From Pseudomonas sp. 6D_7.1_Bac1 (GTDB lineage Bacteria > Pseudomonadota > Gammaproteobacteria > Pseudomonadales > Pseudomonadaceae): a stretch of 64,000 nucleotides of DNA. The notes below the pieces were generated by a model. It was not told the DNA's origin, ran no database searches, and was given only the letters and a program-made list of their open reading frames with translations. The DNA lies in contig NZ_JANLNW010000006.1 of the NCBI RefSeq assembly GCF_025465945.1, positions 62,001-126,000 of the forward strand, read 5' to 3'. Position 1 is the stretch's first letter, and each line of letters opens with the position of its first letter. Positions 54,787-64,000 of this stretch are shown here, one piece after another. A program made the translations under genes and the position numbers.

Positions 54787-55293
54787 TCAAGCGTTCTGGC
54801 GATGGAGCTTTTCCAGCTTCTTCTTGATCCGGTCGCGTTTGAGCGTGGACAGGTAGTCGACGAATAACTTGCCGTTGAGGTGGTCGCATTCATGCTGAAT
54901 GCACACTGCCAGCAGTTCTTCGGCAATCAGTTCAAAAGGCTGGCCGTCACGGTCCAGGGCGTTGATCTTGACCTTGTGCGGGCGGTCGACGTTTTCGTAG
55001 AAGCCCGGCACCGAAAGGCAACCTTCCTGATACTGGCCCATCTCGTCGGTCAGGACTTCGAACTCGGGGTTGATGAATACCCGCGGTTCGCTACGGTCTT
55101 CGGAAAGGTCCATGACCACGATGCGTTTATGTACGTTGACCTGGGTCGCCGCGAGGCCGATGCCGGGTGCTTCATACATTGTTTCAAACATGTCATCGAC
55201 CAACTGCCGCACTTCGTCGTCCACTACGGCCACCGGTTTGGCGATGGTACGCAGGCGCGGGTCGGGAAATTCGAGGATGTTCAAAATAGCCAT
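54787..55293 (-). CDS. def: Peptide deformylase
   Basis: A 168-residue metalloenzyme that removes the formyl group from new proteins. It has all three motifs: [15 protein letters not shown] and HECDHLNG. Full length. It lies before fmt, with a terminator between, so the two may be transcribed separately. Confidence 0.97.
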   Translation of the reverse strand: MAILNILEFPDPRLRTIAKPVAVVDDEVRQLVDDMFETMYEAPGIGLAATQVNVHKRIVVMDLSEDRSEPRVFINPEFEVLTDEMGQYQEGCLSVPGFYENVDRPHKVKINALDRDGQPFELIAEELLAVCIQHECDHLNGKLFVDYLSTLKRDRIKKKLEKLHRQNA

Positions 55294-55464
55294 AAGCGTA
55301 ATTGCTGCACGTGTGAAGTAAAGTCAGGGCCGATGGCCTGGCGGGTCCGAAGATGCAGGCTACCGTTGTAAAACGTAGCTCCCTTCTTTTCATTAGCAAG
55401 GGGGGAGCGAGCCACGGGGGCTCTGGCGTTCTACGCGAATGCATATAATAAAGGGATTCACCGC

Positions 55465-56490
55465 ATGAGGAAATCACTACTCGCCTTGCTGCTTCTGGCT
55501 TCGGCCGGTTTCGCACACGGGCAGGTACAACTCAAGGAAGATTTTCCACAGCATTACACGGTGGTGGCGGGCGACACACTCTGGGACATCTCCGGAAAAT
55601 TCCTCCGCGAACCCTGGAAATGGCCCGAACTCTGGCAGGCCAATCCGCAAATCGAAAACCCCAACCTGATCTACCCTGGCGACTCGTTGTCGCTGGTTTA
55701 CATCAACGGGCAGCCACGCCTGACCCTCAATCGCGGGGCAACACGGGGCACCCTCAAGCTCTCGCCACATGTGCGCAGCACCCCGGTGGCCGACGCCATT
55801 CCGAGTATTCCGTTGCGATCCATCAACAGTTTCCTGCTCAGCAACCGCATCGTCGACAACGTCGAAGACTTCAACAAGGCGCCGTACATCGTTGCCGGCG
55901 ACGCCGAACGGGTGCTCAGCGGCATGGGCGATCGAATCTACGCACGCGGTAAATTCGACCCCGCGCAGTCGGTGTACGGCATTTTCCGTCAGGGCAAGGT
56001 TTACAGCGATCCGCAAAGCAGAGAGTTTCTGGGGATCAACGCCGATGACATTGGTGGTGGCGAGATCATTGCCACCGAAGGCGATGTAGCGACCCTCGCC
56101 TTGCAACGCACCACCCAGGAGGTTCGTCTGGGCGACCGCTTGTTCAGCGGCGAAGAGCGGGCGATCAACTCGACCTTTATGCCCAGCGCACCAAAAACCG
56201 ATATTCATGGCTTGATCATCGACGTACCACGAGGCGTTACGCAAATCGGTGTGCTTGACGTGGTCACCCTGAACAAGGGCCTGCGCGACGGTCTGGCCGA
56301 GGGCAACGTACTGGTGGTGATGAAAACCGGCGAAACCGTGCGTGACCGGGTGACGGGCGAGCAGGTGAAAATCCCGGATGAGCGCGCCGGTTTGCTGATG
56401 ATCTTCCGCACTTACGAAAAGCTCAGTTATGGCTTGGTGCTGAACGCCTCGCGCTCTCTGGCGGTGATGGACAAGGTGCGTAATCCGTAA
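55465..56490 (+). CDS. LysM-domain periplasmic protein
   Basis: A 341-residue exported protein. The signal peptide MRKSLLALLLLASAGFAHG is followed by a LysM domain (about 28-78: YTVVAGDTLWDISGKFLREPWKWPELWQANPQ), which binds peptidoglycan. The rest (about 95-341) has no clear catalytic motif. Homologues in this position next to dprA are common in Pseudomonas; function is not known. It is divergent from def. RBS is weak. Confidence 0.9.
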   Translation: MRKSLLALLLLASAGFAHGQVQLKEDFPQHYTVVAGDTLWDISGKFLREPWKWPELWQANPQIENPNLIYPGDSLSLVYINGQPRLTLNRGATRGTLKLSPHVRSTPVADAIPSIPLRSINSFLLSNRIVDNVEDFNKAPYIVAGDAERVLSGMGDRIYARGKFDPAQSVYGIFRQGKVYSDPQSREFLGINADDIGGGEIIATEGDVATLALQRTTQEVRLGDRLFSGEERAINSTFMPSAPKTDIHGLIIDVPRGVTQIGVLDVVTLNKGLRDGLAEGNVLVVMKTGETVRDRVTGEQVKIPDERAGLLMIFRTYEKLSYGLVLNASRSLAVMDKVRNP

Positions 56491-56570
56491 AAGACTCAAC
56501 AAGTTACCAACAGACTTATCCACAGCTTGTTCCTGAATCAGCAGGACCAATAACGATCAAGGATGATCTT

Positions 56571-57674
56571 ATGCCGCTGTCTGCACACACGAAGGTTTCG
56601 CCGGCGGAACTGGAAGCGCGTTTGCGTTTGCATCGCCTGCCGGAGCTCGGTCCACGACGTTTTCAAAAGCTGCTCGAAGCCTTTGGCTCGGCCTCAAAAG
56701 CCATCAGCGCACCGGCCAGTGCCTGGGGCGCCCTGGGGTTGCCGGCGGCGTGTGCCGAGGCCCGGCGTAGCCCGCTCATTCGTGATGGCGCCTACCATGC
56801 ATTGGCCTGGCTAGAGCGTGAGGGCCAGCATTTACTGATGGTTGACCAGCCGGGCTACCCGGCGCTGCTGGCAGAAATCAGTGATCCTCCACCGTTGTTA
56901 TTCGTCGCAGGCGATCCCGCTATCCTGGAAAAACCGCAGCTGGCGATGGTCGGTAGCCGACGCGCATCGAGGCCGGGGATGGACACTGCCGCAGCGTTTT
57001 CCCGCAGCCTGGCGGGCGCTGGCTTTGTCATCACCAGCGGCCTGGCGCTGGGCATCGATGCGGCGGCGCATCAAGCCGCGCTGGACGTCGGTGGGCAGAC
57101 CGTCGGGGTGCTCGGCACCGGGCTGGAAAATTTTTATCCACAGCGCAATCGACGTATTGCCGATGCGATGATTGCCCAGGGCAGCGCGGTGGTTTCCGAG
57201 TTCCCGCTGGACGCCGGACCGCAGGCCAGCAACTTTCCGCGCCGCAACCGGATCATCAGCGGTTTGTCCCTCGGTGTTCTGGTGGTCGAGGCCAGTGTCG
57301 CCAGCGGCTCGCTGATCACCGCACGGCTGGCGGCGGAACAAGGGCGCGAGGTGTATGCGATTCCAGGCTCCATCCATCATCCCGGCGCTCGTGGTTGTCA
57401 CCAATTGATCCGCGATGGCGCGGTGTTGGTGGAAACCATTGAACATATCCTCGAAGGCCTGCGCGGTTGGCAGAATCTGCCGTTATCCACAGAAGCCTCG
57501 GCCCCCATCGATCACCCGTTGCTCTGCCTGTTGTTTGCTGCGCCGCATACCAGCGAGGCCCTGGCAGACGCTGCTGGCTGGGCGTTGCCGAAGGTCTTGG
57601 CCGCGTTGACGGAGCTTGAAATGGAGGGGCGGGCAGTGAGTGAAGGCGGACGCTGGTTTGCGCGCCTAAGCTAG
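56571..57674 (+). CDS. dprA: DNA-processing protein DprA
   Basis: A 367-residue protein that binds single-stranded DNA and loads RecA, best known from transformation. The Rossmann-like core has [26 protein letters not shown] and [12 protein letters not shown], and the C-terminal winged helix is present. It lies 80 bases past the LysM gene. Exact DnaA boxes occur just upstream (56516-56524) and inside (57134, 57483). Confidence 0.95.
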   Translation: MPLSAHTKVSPAELEARLRLHRLPELGPRRFQKLLEAFGSASKAISAPASAWGALGLPAACAEARRSPLIRDGAYHALAWLEREGQHLLMVDQPGYPALLAEISDPPPLLFVAGDPAILEKPQLAMVGSRRASRPGMDTAAAFSRSLAGAGFVITSGLALGIDAAAHQAALDVGGQTVGVLGTGLENFYPQRNRRIADAMIAQGSAVVSEFPLDAGPQASNFPRRNRIISGLSLGVLVVEASVASGSLITARLAAEQGREVYAIPGSIHHPGARGCHQLIRDGAVLVETIEHILEGLRGWQNLPLSTEASAPIDHPLLCLLFAAPHTSEALADAAGWALPKVLAALTELEMEGRAVSEGGRWFARLS

Positions 57675-57680
57675 GGCCTA

Positions 57681-57717
57681 TCATCAGTTATTGCGCGGCA
57701 CAGGCAATAACTGATGA
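57681..57717. repeat. Inverted repeat after dprA
   Basis: TCATCAGTTATTG and CAATAACTGATGA form a perfect 13-bp stem around 11 bases, 6 bases past the dprA stop. There is no T-run, so it may be an operator, an RNA hairpin or a small repeat. Confidence 0.8.
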
Positions 57718-57778
57718 CAGGTCCTACGGTCATGAAAGATCGGTAAACTGCGCACAGCCTTATTTTGGAGAGTCGGTA

Positions 57779-58336
57779 ATGGTCAACAGTTGGCGTGTGC
57801 AACAAGCCGCACGAGAAATTCGCGCAGGGGCGGTGATTGCCTATCCAACCGAAGCCGTCTGGGGCCTGGGTTGCGACCCGTGGGACGAAGAGGCGGTGTA
57901 TCGCTTGCTGGCGATCAAGGGTCGTTCGGTGGACAAGGGCCTGATCCTGATTGCCGACAACATTCGCCAGTTCGACTTCCTGTTCGAAGACTTCCCGGAA
58001 CTGTGGATGGATCGCATGGCCAGCACCTGGCCGGGACCGAACACCTGGCTGGTGCCCCATCAAAACATGCTGCCGCAATGGATCACCGGGGTGCACGAAA
58101 CCGTGGCGCTGCGGGTTAGCGATCACCCGCAGGTGCGGGATTTGTGTGCGTTGGTCGGGCCGCTGGTGTCGACTTCAGCCAACCCGCAAGGCAGGCCGGC
58201 GGCGCGCACACGGATTCGTGTCGAGCAGTATTTCCGTGGGCAAATCGACCTGGTGCTGGGCGGCAATCTCGGCGGGCGCAAGAACCCGAGTGTGATTCGC
58301 GATCTGGCGACGGGCAAGGTGGTGCGCCCGGCTTGA
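57779..58336 (+). CDS. tsaC: L-threonylcarbamoyladenylate synthase
   Basis: A 185-residue YrdC-type enzyme that makes the intermediate for t6A37 in tRNA. The KRxxxR-type region is seen as [13 protein letters not shown], with [13 protein letters not shown] and [15 protein letters not shown], the usual YrdC motifs. Full length. GGAG lies 10 bases before the ATG. It is between dprA and a REPIN. Confidence 0.95.
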   Translation: MVNSWRVQQAAREIRAGAVIAYPTEAVWGLGCDPWDEEAVYRLLAIKGRSVDKGLILIADNIRQFDFLFEDFPELWMDRMASTWPGPNTWLVPHQNMLPQWITGVHETVALRVSDHPQVRDLCALVGPLVSTSANPQGRPAARTRIRVEQYFRGQIDLVLGGNLGGRKNPSVIRDLATGKVVRPA

Positions 58337-58352
58337 GACCTAGGTGAGCCCA

Positions 58353-58434
58353 TCGCGAGCAGGCTCGCTCCCACACTGGATCTATGTCGTACACAAAATC
58401 TGTGTTCGCTAAAGATCTACTGTGGGAGCGAGCC
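58353..58434. repeat. REPIN between tsaC and qor
   Basis: GCGAGCAGGCTCGCTCCCAC at the left and TGTGGGAGCGAGCC at the right, about 45 bases apart. The right unit is shortened compared with the other copies. Confidence 0.85.
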
Positions 58435-58452
58435 TTACAGACACCATAAATT

Positions 58453-59430
58453 TTATGGCAAAAGCACCGTAGACCCGGTAGTCCGCCGTGCCGACAACTC
58501 AATCTGCGCCTTCGCCGCTTCAGCCAGTGGATAACGCTGGCTGATGTCCACCTTCAGCTTGCCGCTGATGATCATCCCGAACAGCTCATCGGCCATGATT
58601 TGCAGGTTTTCAGCGTTGTTGGCGTAAGTCCCCAGTGTTGGCCGGGTCACATACAGCGAACCCTTTGCCGCGAGAATACCCAAATTGACCCCGTCCACCG
58701 CGCCCGACGCGTTGCCGAAGCTCACCACCAGCCCGCGTGGCGCCACGCTGTCGAGCGAGGTCAGCCAGGTGTCCTTGCCGACACCGTCATAGACCACCGA
58801 GCACTTCTTGCCGTTAGTCAGTTCCAGTACGCGCTGTGCGACGTTTTCCTTGCTGTAGTCGATGGTTGCCCAGGCACCGAGGGATTTTGCCAGCGCGGCT
58901 TTCTCAGGTGAGCTGACAGTGCCGATCAACTTCACGCCCAAGGCCTTGGCCCATTGGCAGGCCAGCGAACCGACACCGCCGGCAGCCGCGTGGAACAGAA
59001 TGGTTTCGCCGCCCTTGAGTTCATAGGTCTGACGCAGCAGGTACTGCACGGTCAGGCCCTTGAGCATGACGCCCGCAGCCTGTTCGAAGCTGATGGCGTC
59101 CGGTAGATGCACCAAATTTTCTTGCGGCAACACATGCACCTGGCTGTAAGCACCCAGCGGACCACTGCCGTAGGCCACGCGGTCGCCGACCTTGAAACGA
59201 GTCACTTCGCTGCCCACCGCTTCGACCACGCCCGCGCCTTCCGAGCCCAGGCCCGATGGCAGGGCTGGCGGTGCATAGAGGCCGCTGCGGAAATAGGTGT
59301 CGATGAAATTAAGACCGATGGCCTTGTTACTGACGCGCACCTGCTGAGGGCCAGGCTCGGCCGGTTGGAAGTCCACATACTCAAGCACTTCGGGGCCGCC
59401 ATGGGCTCGGAACTGGATACGTTTGGCCAT
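58453..59430 (-). CDS. qor: NADPH:quinone oxidoreductase
   Basis: A 325-residue zinc-free medium-chain reductase. The cofactor fold has HAAAGGVGSLACQWAKALGVKLIGTVSS, and no zinc-binding cysteine cluster is seen. The ATG at 59430 (MAKRIQF) has GGAG 7 bases upstream; two codons earlier an ATG is also open. It is divergent from hemF, with which it shares a 179-base gap that holds the Anr-like site. Full length. Confidence 0.94.
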   Translation of the reverse strand: MAKRIQFRAHGGPEVLEYVDFQPAEPGPQQVRVSNKAIGLNFIDTYFRSGLYAPPALPSGLGSEGAGVVEAVGSEVTRFKVGDRVAYGSGPLGAYSQVHVLPQENLVHLPDAISFEQAAGVMLKGLTVQYLLRQTYELKGGETILFHAAAGGVGSLACQWAKALGVKLIGTVSSPEKAALAKSLGAWATIDYSKENVAQRVLELTNGKKCSVVYDGVGKDTWLTSLDSVAPRGLVVSFGNASGAVDGVNLGILAAKGSLYVTRPTLGTYANNAENLQIMADELFGMIISGKLKVDISQRYPLAEAAKAQIELSARRTTGSTVLLP

Positions 59431-59495
59431 CTGCACTCTCCTTGGGTGTGTTTGCCGTCAGTCTTTCGGCGAAGGTTCCTATCGGACTCCTAAGC

Positions 59496-59509
59496 TTGAT
59501 CTTCGTCAA
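59496..59509 (+). promoter_or_regulatory. Anr/FNR-type site of the hemF promoter
   Basis: TTGATCTTCGTCAA matches TTGAT-N4-ATCAA at all but one conserved base. TATGCT at 59534-59539 is a possible -10, which would place the site centred about 41.5 bases before the start. hemF of P. aeruginosa is known to be controlled by Anr and Dnr. Confidence 0.65.
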
Positions 59510-59585
59510 CTGCGACGGTCATGAGTGCAGTGTTATGCTACGCGCCCATTTGCGTCGGCCGCCGTTCTGATCGAGCGCCGCGTAG

Positions 59586-60524
<939 letters not shown>

Positions 60525-60537
60525 ACGAGGAATCCTG

Positions 60538-61359
60538 ATGGACCGTTACGTCGTATTCGGTAACCCGATTGGCCACAGCAAATCGCCGTTGATCCATCGC
60601 CTGTTTGCCGAGCAGACCGCTCAGCAACTGGACTACAGCACTTTGCTGGCACCGCTCGACGACTTTTTCGGCTGTGCCACGGAGTTTTTCCGCGAGGGCC
60701 GTGGTGCCAACGTCACGGTGCCGTTCAAGGAAGAGGCCTATCGTCTGGCCAGTAGCCTGACAGAGCGTGCTCAGCGCGCCGGTGCAGTCAACACCTTGAG
60801 CAAACTGGCGGATGGCAGCCTGTTGGGTGATAACACCGATGGCGCAGGTTTGGTGCGGGACCTGACGGTCAACGCCGGGTTCAGCCTGCGCGGTAAACGC
60901 ATTCTGTTGCTGGGCGCTGGTGGCGCGGTACGTGGCGCACTGGAACCCTTGCTGGCCGAGCAACCGGCGTCGGTGATCATTGCCAATCGCACGGTGGAAA
61001 AAGCCGAGTTGCTGGCTGAACTGTTTGCCGATCTCGGCCCGGTGTTCGCCAGTGGTTTCGACTGGCTGCGTGAGCCGGTGGACCTGATCATCAATGCAAC
61101 GTCTGCCAGCCTGTCAGGCGATGTACCACCGATTGCCAGCAGCCTGATCGACCCGGGCAAGACTGTTTGCTACGACATGATGTACAGCAAGGAACCGACC
61201 TCGTTCTGCCGCTGGGCCAGCGAACACGGGGCTGCCGTATCGATGGATGGCCTCGGAATGCTCGCCGAACAGGCGGCCGAAGCGTTCTTCCTGTGGCGTG
61301 GTGTGCGCCCGGATACCGCGCCGGTGCTGGCCGAGCTCCGCCGGCAACTGGCCGCTTAG
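60538..61359 (+). CDS. aroE: Shikimate dehydrogenase (NADP+)
   Basis: A 273-residue enzyme that reduces 3-dehydroshikimate in aromatic amino acid synthesis. It begins [19 protein letters not shown] with the SKS shikimate-binding motif, and has [11 protein letters not shown] (catalytic Lys), [11 protein letters not shown] (NADP loop) and [10 protein letters not shown]. Full length. Translated with hemF. Confidence 0.97.
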   Translation: MDRYVVFGNPIGHSKSPLIHRLFAEQTAQQLDYSTLLAPLDDFFGCATEFFREGRGANVTVPFKEEAYRLASSLTERAQRAGAVNTLSKLADGSLLGDNTDGAGLVRDLTVNAGFSLRGKRILLLGAGGAVRGALEPLLAEQPASVIIANRTVEKAELLAELFADLGPVFASGFDWLREPVDLIINATSASLSGDVPPIASSLIDPGKTVCYDMMYSKEPTSFCRWASEHGAAVSMDGLGMLAEQAAEAFFLWRGVRPDTAPVLAELRRQLAA

Positions 61360-61361
61360 CT

Positions 61362-61458
61362 CTCTGTGGGAGCGAGCCTGCTCGCGATAGCGATCGGTCA
61401 GTCACATCAGTGCTGGATGTTGCCGCCGTCATCGCGAGCAGGCTCGCTCCCACAGAGG
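61362..61458. repeat. REPIN between aroE and the SulP gene
   Basis: TGTGGGAGCGAGCCTGCTCG at the left and GCGAGCAGGCTCGCTCCCAC at the right, 50 bases apart; both arms extend into the flanking CTCT/AGAG bases. It lies just past the aroE stop and 19 bases before the end of the convergent SulP gene. Confidence 0.92.
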
Positions 61459-61477
61459 AGAGCTCTGCGACATCGCA

Positions 61478-63046
61478 TCAGTCTTCAAACCGGATCGGAC
61501 ATTTCTCTGGTCCTTCGAGCTTTATCAATTCCTCGACCACATGCCCCCGCGCCCGGCGCAGGATCAGGCTGCGGTCTTGCCTGAGCAGTCGTCGCGCTTC
61601 CTGATGCAGCATCTCCACGCCGGAATAGTCGATGAAGTTGATGTACTGCCCTTCGATCACCACCTTCAACCCTTGAGTGCGTTGCAAACGCACTTGCAGG
61701 TAGTGACTGGCGCCGAAGAAGATCGACCCGCCGACCCGCAAAATCTCCTCATCGCCTTCGCTCCATTGCTGCACGCGGGGTTGCGAGGTGCGCTTGAGGT
61801 AGAAAAACAGCGAGACCAGTACGCCGGCGTAGATCGCCGTTTGTAGCTCCAGCAACAACGTGGCGACGCAGGTCAGCGCCATCACCACGAACTCGGCACG
61901 GCTGACCCGGAACAACGCGCGAATGCCGCGATGGTCCACCAACCCCCAGCAAATCAGCAGAATGCTCCCGGCCATGGCCGGCATAGGAATGTGCGCAATC
62001 AGCGCCGCCCCGGCCACCGCAAACAACGCCACCCACAGCGCCGAGAACACCCCGGCCAGCGGCGAGCAGGCGCCTGCTTCATAACTCAAACCCGAACGGG
62101 TAAAGGAACCGGCCGACAAGGAGCCTGCGAAAAAGCTGCCGACAATGTTCGAAAGCCCCTGCGCGCGGACTTCCTGATTCGCATCGAGCAACTGCTCTGA
62201 ACGCGCTGACAAGGAGCGGGCAATCGACAGGCTGGTGACCAGCCCGAGCATGCCGACCGCCACCGCACTGGGCAGCAGGCGCAATACCAGGTCCAGGTCC
62301 AGCGGCAACGGGCTGAACGGTGGCAGCCGGCCAACAAACGAGCTGACCAACTTCACATGGCCAAACATCGAAGGCCACAGCCACACCAGCAGGCCGCTGA
62401 AGATCAGGCTGATCAGCAGACTCGGCCAGCGTGGCACCAACAGTTTCAGCGCGATGCCTACCGCCAGCGAGAAGAGGCCCAACGCCAATGACGGTTTATC
62501 CAGCTCGCCGATGTGGCCGATCAAGGACATCAAACTGTTCAGCGCCGTGGCCTGATTCGGCAGGTCCAGCCCCAGCAGGTTTGGCAACTGGCCGAGGGCG
62601 ATGACCACCGCCGCGCCGAGGGTGAAGCCCAGCACCACCGAGTGCGAAACGAAGTTCACCAAGGCTCCGAAGCGCAACATACCCAGCAGCCACTGGAAAA
62701 TACCGGCGAGGAAGGTCAGCAGCAGGATCAGCGTGATGTAGTCCTGGGAACCGGGCACGGCCAAGGGGCTGACGCTGGCATAGAGCACAATGGAAATCGC
62801 TGCCGTCGGGCCGCAGATCAAATGCCAGGAGGAACCCCAGAGGCAGGCGATCAATACCGGAATGATGGCAGCGTACAAGCCGTATTCTGCGGGTAACCCG
62901 GCGATCAATGCGTAGGCAATGGACTGCGGCAACGCAAGAATCGCCCCGCTCAGGCCGACGACAAGGTCGCGGCCGACGCTATCGCGGGTTTGCCGGGGCA
63001 GCCAGCTGAGAAAGGGGAAGAGTTTATGGCGGTTGGGGATTGCCAT
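61478..63046 (-). CDS. SulP-family inorganic anion transporter with STAS domain
   Basis: A 522-residue membrane transporter. Residues 1-400 have about 10-12 membrane helices with LSGAILALPQSIAYALIAGLPAEYGLYAAIIP, the SulP signature. The C-terminal STAS domain (about 430-522) has LKVVIEGQYINFIDYSGVEMLHQEARR. Substrate may be sulfate, bicarbonate or another anion; not decidable. The ATG follows GAGAGG. It is convergent with aroE. Confidence 0.93.
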   Translation of the reverse strand: MAIPNRHKLFPFLSWLPRQTRDSVGRDLVVGLSGAILALPQSIAYALIAGLPAEYGLYAAIIPVLIACLWGSSWHLICGPTAAISIVLYASVSPLAVPGSQDYITLILLLTFLAGIFQWLLGMLRFGALVNFVSHSVVLGFTLGAAVVIALGQLPNLLGLDLPNQATALNSLMSLIGHIGELDKPSLALGLFSLAVGIALKLLVPRWPSLLISLIFSGLLVWLWPSMFGHVKLVSSFVGRLPPFSPLPLDLDLVLRLLPSAVAVGMLGLVTSLSIARSLSARSEQLLDANQEVRAQGLSNIVGSFFAGSLSAGSFTRSGLSYEAGACSPLAGVFSALWVALFAVAGAALIAHIPMPAMAGSILLICWGLVDHRGIRALFRVSRAEFVVMALTCVATLLLELQTAIYAGVLVSLFFYLKRTSQPRVQQWSEGDEEILRVGGSIFFGASHYLQVRLQRTQGLKVVIEGQYINFIDYSGVEMLHQEARRLLRQDRSLILRRARGHVVEELIKLEGPEKCPIRFED

Positions 63047-63376
63047 GGGGCCTCTCGATCGGAGTCATTCAAAGGCGTCAGGATAAAGCATTGTGGCGAG
63101 GGAGCTTGCTCCCGCTGGACCGCGTAGCGGTCCTGAATCGGCAATAACGCTCTGTCAGACGCAACGCATCAATTCGTAGCAGCTGCCGAGCCTTGCGAGG
63201 CTGCGTTCGGCCGCAAAGCGGTCGTAAAGTCAGGCAACGCGTTCTTACCGGAAAACCGCGTACGCAGGATTTACGAGGACTTCGTCCTCGAACGCAGCCT
63301 CGCAGGCTCGGCAGCTGCTACGCGAGCTAGAGCAAATAGATGCGTAGATACTTCTGCAGCGATAAGGGTGCAACGG
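63047..63376. other. Repeat-filled intergenic region
   Basis: 330 bases without a gene. It holds a half REP (63092-63112, GGCGAGGGAGCTTGCTCCCG), a small hairpin GGACCGC/GCGGTCC (63117-63133) and copy B of the 145-bp element (63176-63321). Confidence 0.75.
63176..63321. repeat. 146-bp element with 33-bp terminal inverted repeats (copy B)
   Basis: Arms GTAGCAGCTGCCGAGCC and GGCTCGGCAGCTGCTAC extend to 33 bases and differ only by one extra T in the left arm. About 88% like copy A at 43922-44066, with the two internal motifs CGTCCTCG and GGTCGTAAAG also shared. No coding potential. Confidence 0.85.
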
Positions 63377-64000
63377 TTACAGTTTGGCCTTTACGGCCGG
63401 CAACGCATCCTTCCCATCCGCCGTTTTCACGCCGTCCAGCCACTTCTCCAGCACCGCCGGATTGGCCTTGATCCACGCTTTCGCCGCGTCGGCGTTGCTG
63501 ACTTTTTTGTTCACCACCTCGGCCATGATGCTGTTCTCCATCTCCTGGGTGAAGCTCAGGTTGGTCAGCAGTTTGCCGACGTTCGGGCAGGCCTGTGCAT
63601 AACCTTTGCGGGTCAGGGTGTGGACGCTGCCGGTGTCGCCGAAGTATTTCTCGCCGCCCTTCAGGTAATGCATTTTCAGTTGCACGTTCATTGGGTGCGG
63701 GGTCCAGCCGAGGAAGGTCACGAATTTCTGCTTTTTCACCGCGCGGGACACTTCGGCGAGCATCGCCTGTTCGCTGGACTCAACCAGTTTCCACTGGCCG
63801 AGGTTGAAATCATTCTTCTTGATGATTTCCTGCAAGGAAATGTTTGCAGGGGCGCCGGAGCCAATGCCGTAGATTTTTTTATCAACTTCTTTTGGGTGTA
63901 GCTCGGCGTACTTGTTCAGGTCGGCAAAGTCATGCACGCCGGCGTCCCACACATAGTCCGGCACGGCCAGGGTGAACTCGGTGCCGTCGAGGTTCTTCGA
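63377..64000 (-). CDS. choX: Choline/betaine ABC transporter substrate-binding protein (5' end cut off)
   Basis: The C-terminal 207 residues of a periplasmic binding protein of the glycine betaine/choline (OpuAC) class. The frame is open to base 64000, so the start and signal peptide lie beyond the window. FLGWTPHPMNVQLKMHYLKGG and GYAQACPNVGKLLTNLSFTQEMENSIM match the ChoX type, where the segment after WxPHPMN helps form the aromatic cage for the trimethylammonium group. Choline is the most likely ligand, glycine betaine second. The rest of the transporter was not seen; it may lie on either side of this gene, outside the window. Confidence 0.82.
   Translation of the reverse strand, partial: SKNLDGTEFTLAVPDYVWDAGVHDFADLNKYAELHPKEVDKKIYGIGSGAPANISLQEIIKKNDFNLGQWKLVESSEQAMLAEVSRAVKKQKFVTFLGWTPHPMNVQLKMHYLKGGEKYFGDTGSVHTLTRKGYAQACPNVGKLLTNLSFTQEMENSIMAEVVNKKVSNADAAKAWIKANPAVLEKWLDGVKTADGKDALPAVKAKL

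Overview
The window is the replication-origin region of a Pseudomonas chromosome, most probably a member of the P. fluorescens group. The evidence is gene order: rpmH-rnpA-yidD-yidC-mnmE and mnmG-rsmG-parA-parB-atpIBEFHAGDC-glmU-glmR-glmS lie on one side of dnaA, and dnaN-recF-gyrB ... glyQS-tag-htrB-trkA-rsmB-fmt-def-dprA-tsaC-qor-hemF-aroE on the other. The protein sequences, the GC-rich codon use and the REP-type intergenic repeats also fit Pseudomonas. No rRNA, tRNA, CRISPR array, insertion sequence or prophage was recognised.

Layout. 1-3604: the end of a three-gene glycosyltransferase operon resembling wbpX-wbpY-wbpZ (A-band/common polysaccharide LPS). 3640-10511: an accessory block on the minus strand with a flavin/2Fe-2S fusion oxidoreductase, a glutathione S-transferase, a LysR regulator and a NitT/TauT-like ABC transporter without a binding protein. 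11114-15277: glmS, glmR and glmU (UDP-GlcNAc supply), with an empty attTn7 site after glmS. 15394-22511: the F1Fo ATP synthase operon, read from a strong-looking promoter at 22586-22614. 22660-26894: parB, parA, rsmG, mnmG. 26895-27495: an origin-like intergenic region. 27496-31421: mnmE, yidC, yidD, rnpA, rpmH. 31422-31986: oriC. 31987-38193: dnaA, dnaN, recF, gyrB, with two parS-type sites in recF. 38502-43910: a small exported protein, then a divergent signalling locus (OmpR-type regulator, small membrane protein, FecR-domain periplasmic protein, CHASE2 histidine kinase). 44260-50887: plsC/hdtS, gmhB, glyS, glyQ, tag, htrB, a PilZ protein and a TPR protein. 51066-61359: trkA, rsmB, fmt, def, a LysM protein, dprA, tsaC, qor, hemF, aroE. 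61478 to the end: a SulP transporter and the 3' part of a choline-binding protein gene.

The genes centre on chromosome replication and segregation (dnaA, dnaN, recF, gyrB, parAB, parS, oriC), energy (ATP synthase), envelope precursors (glm genes, htrB, gmhB, plsC, yidC, glycosyltransferases) and translation (rpmH, rnpA, mnmE, mnmG, rsmG, rsmB, fmt, def, glyQS, tsaC).

The most notable observation is that the mnmG-mnmE intergenic region and the rpmH-dnaA origin look like diverged copies of one another. Both have an AT-rich stretch followed by DnaA-box-like elements at nearly identical spacings. About 27 exact DnaA boxes are also scattered through the window, many inside genes. The least-characterised gene set is the CHASE2 kinase/FecR/small membrane protein/regulator locus. 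All calls come from reading sequence and translations by eye; no database search was run.
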